From the NCBI RefSeq assembly GCF_000716335.1, contig NZ_KL591004.1, forward strand, positions 248,266 through 312,265: DNA of 64,000 bases. Reading direction: 5' to 3'. A program made the translations under genes and the position numbers. Position 1 is the first letter of the stretch, and each line of letters starts with the position of its first letter. The notes beneath the pieces are model-generated. The model made no database searches. It had not been told where the DNA came from and saw nothing but the letters and a program-made list of their open reading frames with translations. Below are positions 35,000 through 42,588 of this stretch, in pieces. The stretch comes from Streptomyces sp. NRRL S-118 (GTDB lineage: Bacteria > Actinomycetota > Actinomycetes > Streptomycetales > Streptomycetaceae).

Positions 35000-37855
35000 T
35001 TACGTCGCCGCGCGGCGGGCCAGAGCCCCACGGGAGCGGGTGACGAGCGCCGCCAGCAGCGCCGCACCCAGCGGAACGGCGATCAGCAGGGCGGCCAGCG
35101 TGCTCCAGGGAACGATGATCGGAACGTGCGGGGCGTCACCCATCATTCCGTACCCCTGGTCCAGGGCTTCCTGGTACCACTTCATCTGCTCGCGCCGCTC
35201 GGTCAGCCGGAGCCCGATCGCGGGCAGGACGCCCGCCGCGGACCCCAGCACCACACCCATCACGGCGACCACCCCGCACTGGAACCCGCTGAGCGTCCGG
35301 CGCACCCGCGGCGGCGCCCCCACCGCGGCCAGCGTCTTCAGGTCGGCCTCGGCGTCGGCCTGGGCGAGACCGGTCGCGATACCGGCCGCGCCGATCGTGA
35401 TCAGGCCCGCGAAGACGGTCAGGGTCAGCAGCACGATGCTGTTCTCGCTGACGAAGCCTTCCTCCACGTGCAGGTCGATGCCGACGCCCGTCCTGGCCAG
35501 CTCGTCGTCGAGCTTCTGGCGCTGCTCGGTGGTCGGCATGCGCCCGGTCGAGTAGTACGCGCCCAGCGGGACCGTGGTCATGCCCGCCGCCTTGGCCGCG
35601 GCCGGCGGCACGATGCCCGACAGCCCGTACGCATTGGTGCCCTCGGGCGCCTGGTACGCGGGAAGCGCCTTCACCTCGCCCGGTATCTCCTTGCCCGCGC
35701 TGGCGGCGGCGTCGGCCTTCTCCGTGTCGGTGACCAGCCGGATCGAGATCTTGCCGTCCTTGTCCAGCAGCGGTCGCCAGAAGGTGACGACCTTGCCGTC
35801 CGCGAGGGCCTTCTCGGCCGCCGGGTCCTCGATGCCCAGGATCTTCAGGATCTTGGCGTCGCCGACGACCAGCCCGCTCTCGGTGAAGGACATGCCCTGA
35901 CCATCACGGCAGCGCCAGTCCTTCGCGAGCTTGCGGCGTTCGGCCTTGCTGAACTTCTCGGCAGGGTCGGACCCGTCCGGCGTGGAGGCCCACAGGGGGC
36001 ACTCGTTGGCCTTCGGAATGACCACCTCGTGGCGGCCGCAGCCCTCGCCGCCGCTGTACAGGTCGCAGGTGGGCTTGCCGACGGCGATCCGGTCCACGTC
36101 CGCCCGCAGCTCGACGGGCAGATTCTTCTGCACGGCGTCGCGGACCGCGGGAACATCACGGCCGCCGCCTTCGGTGACCATCGCGTAGACCGCTCCGTGG
36201 GGCAGCCGTGCCTCGTACGCCGCCCGGGCCTGGGCGTCGTCGCTCGCCGCGTACGTCGCGACGGCGACGGTTCCGGCGACGGCGGCCAGCACCGCGGCGA
36301 CCGCCGGAGCCGTACGGCCCCGGTTGCGCACCGCGTCGCGCAGGGCCAGCCGGGGCGACAGCGGCAGCCAGCGCCCGGCGCGCCCGAACAGGCCCACCAG
36401 GGCCGGGGTCATCGCCACCGCGCCCAGCTCGGCGAGGGCACTGCCGCCGGCGACGATGATGAACTGGTCGGAGAACACTGAACCGTAAAGTGCGATGGCC
36501 GCACCCAGCACCACGGCGACCAGACCGATCATCGGCAGGACGCGGTTGCTGCGGCGTACCCCTCGCCGCCCGGTGAGCGACGCCAGCACGGTCTGCCGGG
36601 AGGCGGTGACGGCCGGGACGATCGCGGCGAGCAGGCCGGTCAGCACGGCCAGCAACCCGATGCCCAGCAGCTCCAGCGGCCGGACGTCGAAGCTGCCGAA
36701 GCGCTGGCCGATGTAGTCCTCCAGCACCGGCCGCAGCACGAAGGTGAGGACGATGCCGAGCACCGTGCCGACCACGGCGGCCGCGGCACCGATCACCAGG
36801 CCACCGGCCAGCACGATCGCCCGGATGTGACGGCGGTCGCCGCCGTTGGCGCCCACCAGCCCCAGCTGGCGGCGCGAGCGGCGGGCGCCGACCGCGAACG
36901 CGGGACCGGCCAGCAGACAGATCTCCAGCATCGCCAGGCCCACGACCGTGCCGACGGCCGCGAGTGCGGCGGCCTCGGCGCCCTCACTGAGCCCGTAGTC
37001 GGTGTAGTCCGCGCGCTGGTACAGCGGCACCTCGGACTTCGCGGGCGGGTTCAGCATGACGGCGCGCGACACGACGGTCACGCCCTTGGTGTTGGCGTCC
37101 TTGACCATGTTCCACGTGAAACCACCGGGGACGTGGATCAGGTACGTGGTGCTCTTGTCCTGCTCCGGCATCCCGGCCGCCGTGAGCGCCTTGCCCAGCG
37201 GCTCCAGGAACGCGCCCGGCAGGGCGTTGACCTGGTCGGCCTTGAGGTCATTGGGGAGCTCGTACGCGCCGACGATCCGGTACTCGCGGTCCAGGCCGCG
37301 CGCGGCGAGCGACGAGCCCACCCTCAGCCCGCTGACCTCCAGGAAGTGGGCGCTCGCGGCGACCTCGTCGGCCTTCTGCGGGAAGCGCCCCTCCAGCAGG
37401 GCCATGATGCCGTGCGTCATCGGGTCGCTGGTCCTGAGCTCGCGGATCTCGGTGTGCAGCAGACCGTGCGCGGTGCGCAGCTTGCCGTACCCGGTCGAGT
37501 CCTCCAGGACCGTGGCGCCCTTCGGCAGAGCCTTGGCGATGTCCGCCTTGCCCTGGGGGAAGGGCTTGTTGTCGTAGTTCTCCACCGGAGGGGACGTCTC
37601 GGCGTCCGGGCTCTGGTGCACCGCCGCGCCGCCGTATCCGGCGTCGGACATACGGGCGTCGGCGGCGCCCAGCGTACGGGCGAGGTTCTCCTCGGTGGAC
37701 AGCTCCGCGGAGCGCATGGTCAGGTCGGCGGCGCTGACGCCGAGGATCGGCAGGGCGATCATCGCCAGGACGAGGAAGCTGCGCCCCTTGAAGCGCCAGG
37801 CGTCACGGCGGGCGATCCGCACGGCCGCGCGCCACGAATGGAACCAGTTGTTCAC
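35000..37855 (-). CDS. FtsX/MacB-family ABC transporter permease
   Basis: A 951-residue membrane protein. It has an N-terminal membrane helix (SFLVLAMIALPILGVSAADL), a large extracytoplasmic domain, then two FtsX-type four-helix bundles separated by a second extracytoplasmic domain. Helices include AALAAVGTVVGLAMLEICLLA, VIGAAAAVVGTVLGIVLTFV and a final LAALLIAVPLGAALLAALV. FtsX/MacB permeases do mechanotransmission or export lipids and peptides. The GTG at 37855 overlaps the ATPase stop. The gene contains a parS-like site at 37109. The substrate is unknown. Confidence 0.9.
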   Translation of the reverse strand: MNNWFHSWRAAVRIARRDAWRFKGRSFLVLAMIALPILGVSAADLTMRSAELSTEENLARTLGAADARMSDAGYGGAAVHQSPDAETSPPVENYDNKPFPQGKADIAKALPKGATVLEDSTGYGKLRTAHGLLHTEIRELRTSDPMTHGIMALLEGRFPQKADEVAASAHFLEVSGLRVGSSLAARGLDREYRIVGAYELPNDLKADQVNALPGAFLEPLGKALTAAGMPEQDKSTTYLIHVPGGFTWNMVKDANTKGVTVVSRAVMLNPPAKSEVPLYQRADYTDYGLSEGAEAAALAAVGTVVGLAMLEICLLAGPAFAVGARRSRRQLGLVGANGGDRRHIRAIVLAGGLVIGAAAAVVGTVLGIVLTFVLRPVLEDYIGQRFGSFDVRPLELLGIGLLAVLTGLLAAIVPAVTASRQTVLASLTGRRGVRRSNRVLPMIGLVAVVLGAAIALYGSVFSDQFIIVAGGSALAELGAVAMTPALVGLFGRAGRWLPLSPRLALRDAVRNRGRTAPAVAAVLAAVAGTVAVATYAASDDAQARAAYEARLPHGAVYAMVTEGGGRDVPAVRDAVQKNLPVELRADVDRIAVGKPTCDLYSGGEGCGRHEVVIPKANECPLWASTPDGSDPAEKFSKAERRKLAKDWRCRDGQGMSFTESGLVVGDAKILKILGIEDPAAEKALADGKVVTFWRPLLDKDGKISIRLVTDTEKADAAASAGKEIPGEVKALPAYQAPEGTNAYGLSGIVPPAAAKAAGMTTVPLGAYYSTGRMPTTEQRQKLDDELARTGVGIDLHVEEGFVSENSIVLLTLTVFAGLITIGAAGIATGLAQADAEADLKTLAAVGAPPRVRRTLSGFQCGVVAVMGVVLGSAAGVLPAIGLRLTERREQMKWYQEALDQGYGMMGDAPHVPIIVPWSTLAALLIAVPLGAALLAALVTRSRGALARRAAT
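37109..37122. other. parS: parS-like site inside the permease gene
   Basis: GTTCCACGTGAAAC differs from the perfect palindrome at one base. Its reverse complement, GTTTCACGTGGAAC, is a form I recall among Streptomyces parS sites. It lies in coding sequence, 5.1 kb from the first parS. Confidence 0.75.
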
Positions 37856-38637
37856 CGCTCGGCCGCCCGCCCTGTCAGCAGGGAATCGGCGTCGCTGCGC
37901 ACGGTCTGGTCGACGACCGCGCCGTCCCGCAGGAACACCACGCGGTCCGCCCACGCGGCGAAGCGCGGTTCATGGGTGACCAGGACGCCGGCCGCGCCCG
38001 CGTCGCAGCGGGCCCGCAGCAGGGCCAGTACCGACTCACCGGTCTCGGAGTCCAGGGCGCCGGTCGGTTCGTCGGCGAGGACGAGCCTGCGGTCGCCGAC
38101 CAGCGCACGGGCGATCGCCACACGCTGCTGCTGACCGCCGGACATCTCGTCGGGGAACCGGTCGGCGAGGTGGCCGAGGCCCATCTCCTCCAGCGCGGCG
38201 AGCGCTTCCCCGCGCGCCTTGCGGGCCGAGGTGCCGTCCAGCTCGCGCGGCAGGGCGACGTTCTCGGCGGCGGTGAGCGCCGGGATGAGGTTGTAGTCCT
38301 GGAAGACGTAACCGATGCTGCGGCGGCGCAGCGCGGCGAGCGTCTTGCGGTCGGCGGTGGTGATGTCGGTGTTCTCGACGACGACCCGGCCCGAGGTGGG
38401 GGTGTCGAGGCCGCCCGCGATGGTCAGCAGGGTCGACTTGCCGGAGCCGGACGGGCCCATGACGGCGACCAGTTCGCCCGGGAAGACGTCCAGGTCTATC
38501 CCGCGCAGGGCATGGACCTCGGTGGCACCGGTGCCGTGGACGCGGGTGAGCTGCTGGAGGCTCAGCACCGGCTGCTGGTGCGAGAGATGAGCCTGCTGAT
38601 GGGGTTGCTGTGACTGGTGGGGCTGAGGCGTTGGCAT
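37852..38637 (-). CDS. ABC transporter ATP-binding protein (MacB/LolD type)
   Basis: A 261-residue ATPase after a His/Gln-rich start (residues 1-24). It has Walker A GPSGSGKST, Q-loop YVFQDYNL, signature MSGGQQQR, Walker B LVLADEPTGALD and the switch His in VLVTHEPRF. It powers the permease encoded directly downstream with a 4-bp overlap. It follows padR, suggesting substrate-responsive control by that regulator. Confidence 0.94.
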   Translation of the reverse strand: MPTPQPHQSQQPHQQAHLSHQQPVLSLQQLTRVHGTGATEVHALRGIDLDVFPGELVAVMGPSGSGKSTLLTIAGGLDTPTSGRVVVENTDITTADRKTLAALRRRSIGYVFQDYNLIPALTAAENVALPRELDGTSARKARGEALAALEEMGLGHLADRFPDEMSGGQQQRVAIARALVGDRRLVLADEPTGALDSETGESVLALLRARCDAGAAGVLVTHEPRFAAWADRVVFLRDGAVVDQTVRSDADSLLTGRAAER

Positions 38638-38680
38638 GGAGAGGTCCCCCCTTGGCGCACGCGCACAGGTGCGGGCGTAC

Positions 38681-38718
38681 GAAGCGGATTACGGAGCGGA
38701 TGACGAAGCGGACGTACG
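38681..38718. repeat. Three imperfect 12-13 bp repeats upstream of the ABC genes
   Basis: gaagcggattacg, gagcggatgacg and aagcggacgtacg follow each other in the 185-bp gap between padR and the ATPase gene. They could be regulator-binding repeats or slippage; nothing else stands out in this gap. Confidence 0.35.
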
Positions 38719-38822
38719 TGATGGAGGTACGGGTGGTCAGGTCGGTCGGGCCCCCGGCCCGGCCTGCTGCGAGGTCAGCGCCGCGGCCGGTCAGGGCGAC
38801 GTCGGTCGGGGCCGCGGGTCGG

Positions 38823-39518
38823 TCAGTGCCGCGGCCCGCGGCTCCGGCCGGTCACGCGCTCGGACGAGGAGGCCGGGACGCGCGGGGGTGCGGCCGCAGC
38901 GGCCGCGCCACCGGGGGCCGCGGCCGTACCACCGGCGGCACGGCCGGCACCGGCGGCAGTGGTGGCACCGGCGGCCGCCGAGATCCGGATGAGCCGGGCC
39001 TCGCAGTGGTCGAGCCACCGGGCCTCGGCCTCCGTCTGGAAGATGAGCTGTTCCAGCACCAGCAGCCAGGCCACGTCGTCGCGTTCCTGCGAGGCCCCGC
39101 TCTCCAGAGCGGTGATCGCCTGGGCCTTGAGCCGGGTGTAGTCCTGCATCGCCTTGACGGTGTGGCGGCGCTGCGACTGGATGACGGCACGGATGTCCAC
39201 ACCGGGCGCGCCGACGGCCATGGCCAGCTTGATCGCCAGCTCGTCCCGCGCGGGACTGGTGCGGTCGACCGGCTTCTCGAACCAGGTGCGGAGCTCGCCG
39301 CGGCCGGCCTCGGTGATCGCGTAGAGCGCATGGCCCGCATCGTCCTCACCGCTCTGCTCCACCATGCCGTCGCGCTCCAGACGGCTGAGGGTGGTGTACA
39401 CCTGACCGACGTTCAGCGGCCAGGTGGACCCGGTGCGGGACTCGAACTCCGTACGGAGCTGGGAGCCGTAACGCGGGCCGTGTTCGAGCAGGGCGAGGAG
39501 CCCGTGGCGGATCGACAT
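38823..39518 (-). CDS. PadR-family transcriptional regulator
   Basis: A 231-residue protein. The N-terminal PadR winged helix begins MSIRHGLLALLEHGPRYGSQL and shows NVGQVYTTLSRLERDGMVEQ. A C-terminal Vir-type helical domain follows (about residues 95-165). The last about 55 residues form a low-complexity Ala/Gly/Pro tail. PadR genes often sit with ABC transporters they repress, as here. The start codon lies inside a double palindrome at 39515-39542 and the transcript is probably leaderless. Confidence 0.92.
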   Translation of the reverse strand: MSIRHGLLALLEHGPRYGSQLRTEFESRTGSTWPLNVGQVYTTLSRLERDGMVEQSGEDDAGHALYAITEAGRGELRTWFEKPVDRTSPARDELAIKLAMAVGAPGVDIRAVIQSQRRHTVKAMQDYTRLKAQAITALESGASQERDDVAWLLVLEQLIFQTEAEARWLDHCEARLIRISAAAGATTAAGAGRAAGGTAAAPGGAAAAAAPPRVPASSSERVTGRSRGPRH

Positions 39519-39554
39519 ACTGAGTATGTATACCGAGTATGTCGGCACGGGCAA
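39515..39554 (-). promoter_or_regulatory. padR promoter and tandem operator
   Basis: Two copies of ATACYGAGTAT (39517-39527 and 39530-39540), spaced 13 bp, overlap the padR start codon. On the minus strand TTGCCC (39554-39549) and TATACA (39532-39527), 16 bp apart, form a promoter whose start would fall at or near the ATG. This suggests autorepression and leaderless translation. Confidence 0.65.
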
Positions 39555-39615
39555 CCGCCCTCGGACGGACGCGCGGCGTCCCCCTCAAGGAGGACCCGGC
39601 CGTTTCCCGGGGTGC

Positions 39616-40491
39616 TCAGCGGCGGCGCATCCGGAGGCCGAGGAAGCCCAGTCCCAGCCCCATCATCGCGAGTCCCACGCCGAGTGTGAGGACCGGAATC
39701 TGCCGGTCAGCGGCGGTCTCGGCGGCCCGTGCCGCCGGTTCGTACGCGGCGGCGGGTGGTGTGCGGGACGGGACGGCGGCCCCTGGGGAGTCCGCCTCCG
39801 GTACGCCTTCCGGCCGCGACTCCTGCCCGCCGGACGCGTCCGGCGCTGTTGCAGTTTTGGTACGCGCGGGGTCTCCCGCGTCCGTGCCCGAGTCGGTGCC
39901 CGTGCCGGAGTCAGAGGCGGAGGGGCTCGTCGAGGGCGACGGCGGAACGGATCTCCCCGGCCGCTCCCGGCCCGCCCCCGCGGGGCGCCCGGCGAGCGAC
40001 GGCGACGGAGGGACCGACACGCGCCCCGGACGGAGCGCCCCCTCGGCCCCGCCGGACACCCGTCCCGGCCGGACCTCGCCGGGAGCCTTGCCGGGAGTTC
40101 TGCCGGGCACCCTGCCGGAGGGGCGGCCGAAATCGTGGCCAGGATCGCGGCGGTAATCGCGGCCGGGATCGCGGCCGGGATCAGGGCCGGGATAGCGGCC
40201 GGGAGCCGCACCGAAGCCCCCGCCCGTGTGCCCCGCAGCGGCGCCCGCCCCGCTGCCGGCCGCCCCGGCCGGACCACCGCCGGCATGGGCAGCGGTATCG
40301 GTGGCGGGCGCGCTCGGGACAGGGGTTGCGGTCCGCGGGGCCGGCCGGGCGGGAGGGGAGGAGCTGCGGGGGCCGGCCTGCCGCGCGGGCGCCTGCGACT
40401 CGTCCGCGTGCGCACCCACGGGCAGCGCCCACATCAACGAGCCGAGCGCGAGTGCGAGCGCCCGTCGCGAGCCGAGTCCTGGAGTCACCAC
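39616..40491 (-). CDS. Secreted Pro/Gly-rich protein with C-terminal membrane anchor
   Basis: A 291-residue protein with a signal peptide (ALALALGSLMWALPVGAHA, cleavage likely after AHA). A long disordered Pro/Gly/Ala/Arg region includes a PGRDPGRDYRRDPG-type repeat. A C-terminal membrane helix (PVLTLGVGLAMMGLGLGFLGL) and RMRRR complete it. This is the layout of wall-spanning anchored proteins without a clear LPXTG motif. I do not recognise a family. It lies between padR and the kinases, with no operon link to padR. Confidence 0.72.
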   Translation of the reverse strand: MVTPGLGSRRALALALGSLMWALPVGAHADESQAPARQAGPRSSSPPARPAPRTATPVPSAPATDTAAHAGGGPAGAAGSGAGAAAGHTGGGFGAAPGRYPGPDPGRDPGRDYRRDPGHDFGRPSGRVPGRTPGKAPGEVRPGRVSGGAEGALRPGRVSVPPSPSLAGRPAGAGRERPGRSVPPSPSTSPSASDSGTGTDSGTDAGDPARTKTATAPDASGGQESRPEGVPEADSPGAAVPSRTPPAAAYEPAARAAETAADRQIPVLTLGVGLAMMGLGLGFLGLRMRRR

Positions 40492-40602
40492 GTGACCCCC
40501 TCCCGTGCCGAACCGCCGAGGTAGCCGTTGTCACGGTCTTCGCCGTGACAACGCGCTCAGCGTCACATGCCCGCGACGGAGCGGCATCTCGACAGCTGCG
40601 AA

Positions 40603-40632
40603 GGGCCCGTCGCGCAGGTGCGCGACGGGCCC
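40603..40632 (-). terminator. Hairpin after kinase gene 40657-42279
   Basis: Perfect twelve-base arms (GGGCCCGTCGCG/CGCGACGGGCCC) close a six-base loop, 25 bp past the kinase stop. Confidence 0.8.
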
Positions 40633-40656
40633 GTTCGGGTGGTGCCGGGTGTCTCG

Positions 40657-42279
40657 TCAGGAGGCGGGGTCACCCGTGGAGATCTCGAGGGTGAACTCGG
40701 CCTCGTCCTCGGAGATCTCCGTGCCGTCCGTCGGGAACTGGGTGAGGATCGTTCCCTCGCCGTAGACGTTCTCGTTGACCGGCGTCTCCTTCTTGATCTT
40801 CCAGCCGGCCGCCTGGATGCAGGCCTTCACCGACTCGATGTTCTTGTACCGGAAGTCCGGCACCTCGAACTTCTCCGGGTCGTCGCCCTCGCGGGGCGCC
40901 GTGCACTTCTTCGTGTCGATCGTCGCGCCGAGGTTCGGCCCCTTGTGGTCCGGGTCGACCGACTCGCTCGTACCGCCGGTGCCCGCCTCGGTGCCCGGGT
41001 CCTCGTCGTCGACGTTCATCGCCACGATCACACCGCCGATGGCGAGCAGCGTGACGACGATCGCGCTCACGATCGCCGGCATGTTCCCCTTCACGCCGCC
41101 GGTGGGGGCCGGGCCCGTCTGCGGCCGGGCCGTGTACGGCGTGGGAGTCGGGGTCGGCCGGTACGGCGCCGACGCCGTGGCCGGGCCGGGCGGCGGGGTG
41201 TGCTGCGGGTATCCGTAAGTGGGGGTGGGCGCCGGCGTCGGCGGGCCGTAGGGGGCCGGGGTCGGCTGGTACGGGGTCTGCACGTGGTGCGGGCCCGGCG
41301 CCGGGGTCGAGTGGTCGACGGGCGGGAAGACCGCCGAGCCGACGGCCGAGCCGCTGTTCCCGGGGCCGCTGCCCGCGACGATCACCGGTGCGCCGGTGTG
41401 ACCGGCGGACAGCAGCCGCAGGCACTCGTCGCGCATGGCCGCCGCGCTCGGGAAACGCTCGTTCGGGTTCTTCTTCAGCGCCCGCGCGACGAGCGCGTCC
41501 ATCGCCGGTGTGATCGACCGGTTGATGGTGGACGGCGCGACCGGCTCCTCCTGTACATGGGCGTACGCGATGGCCAGCGGCGAGTCCGCGTCGAAGGGGA
41601 TGCGGCCGGTCAGCAGCTGGAAGAGCATGATGCCGACCGAGTACAGGTCGGAGCGCGCGTCGACGCCGCGTCCGAGAGCCTGCTCCGGCGACAGGTACTG
41701 CGGGGTGCCGACGACCATGCCGGTCTGCGTCATCGACGTGACGCCCGACTGCATGGCGCGCGCGATGCCGAAGTCCATCACCTTGACCACGCCGCGCTTG
41801 GTCATCATCACGTTGCCGGGCTTGATGTCCCGGTGGACCAGGCCCATCTCGTGGCTGGTCTCCAGGGCGGCCAGGACGTCGGCCGTCACCTTGAGCGCCT
41901 TGTCGGCCGGCATCGCGCCGTGCTGCTGGATGTCCGCCTGCAGGACGGAGCCGAGGGGCTGGCCCTCCACGTACTCCATGACGATGTACGGCATGAGGGA
42001 GCCGTCCAGCTCGTCCTCGCCCGTGTCGAACACCGAGACGATGTTGGTGTGCTGCAGTTTGGCGACGGCCTGTGCCTCGCGCCGGAAGCGCTCACGGAAG
42101 GACTGCTCGCGCCCGAGCTCCGTGTGGAGCGTCTTGATGGCGACCTGGCGGTCCAGTGCCGTGTCGTACGCCAGATACACGGACGCCATGCCGCCTTCGC
42201 CGAGCAGATCGCGAAGCTGGTACCGGCCGCCCGCTACCGAACCGCCCGCATAGCGGCCCTGTGCGCCGTCCTGGCTCAT
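40657..42279 (-). CDS. Ser/Thr protein kinase with one PASTA-like domain
   Basis: A 540-residue membrane kinase. Kinase domain (about residues 20-280): GEGGMASVY, Lys49 in VAIKTL, HRDIKPGNV, DFGIA. A long Pro/Thr/Tyr-rich linker leads to one membrane helix (IVSAIVVTLLAIGGVIVAM). The outer part is a single PASTA-like domain (EVPDFRYKNIESVKACIQAA). It diverges from a second kinase at 42589. Targets are unknown; it probably senses wall fragments. From memory, this kinase pair also exists in S. coelicolor. Confidence 0.94.
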   Translation of the reverse strand: MSQDGAQGRYAGGSVAGGRYQLRDLLGEGGMASVYLAYDTALDRQVAIKTLHTELGREQSFRERFRREAQAVAKLQHTNIVSVFDTGEDELDGSLMPYIVMEYVEGQPLGSVLQADIQQHGAMPADKALKVTADVLAALETSHEMGLVHRDIKPGNVMMTKRGVVKVMDFGIARAMQSGVTSMTQTGMVVGTPQYLSPEQALGRGVDARSDLYSVGIMLFQLLTGRIPFDADSPLAIAYAHVQEEPVAPSTINRSITPAMDALVARALKKNPNERFPSAAAMRDECLRLLSAGHTGAPVIVAGSGPGNSGSAVGSAVFPPVDHSTPAPGPHHVQTPYQPTPAPYGPPTPAPTPTYGYPQHTPPPGPATASAPYRPTPTPTPYTARPQTGPAPTGGVKGNMPAIVSAIVVTLLAIGGVIVAMNVDDEDPGTEAGTGGTSESVDPDHKGPNLGATIDTKKCTAPREGDDPEKFEVPDFRYKNIESVKACIQAAGWKIKKETPVNENVYGEGTILTQFPTDGTEISEDEAEFTLEISTGDPAS

Positions 42280-42588
42280 CGTCTTGCTCCCCCGTGCGCG
42301 CGCGTGGCCGCGGTGATCCGGTTTTACGGGCCCAGTCTGCCCCAGGGCCGGGACACGTCAAGCCGGGTGCCCGTTCCGTGACCGTACGCACAAGAAGCGT
42401 CTCGGAAGCGTTACACGCCGGGCATGCAATTTGCACAGGTGTACGTGGAAGCGATTGGATGGCCGGTCCATCCCGACCGGCCAGGCGCGCGGAGGCTGTA
42501 GCGTGACTGGGCGTAGTACCCCTTGAGAACACGGCGGCACACCGCAGGCGCACCCAGCACGCGGGCACAGAAACGACGGCGAGGACTG
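42280..42588. promoter_or_regulatory. Divergent control region of two kinases
   Basis: For the minus kinase, TTGACG (42361-42356) and CAGACT (42339-42334), 16 bp apart, may form a promoter. The region also holds the palindrome TGCAA-T-TTGCA (42425-42435) and perfect eight-base arms GGCCGGTC/GACCGGCC at 42461-42482. No gene is visible in these 309 bp. Confidence 0.4.
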
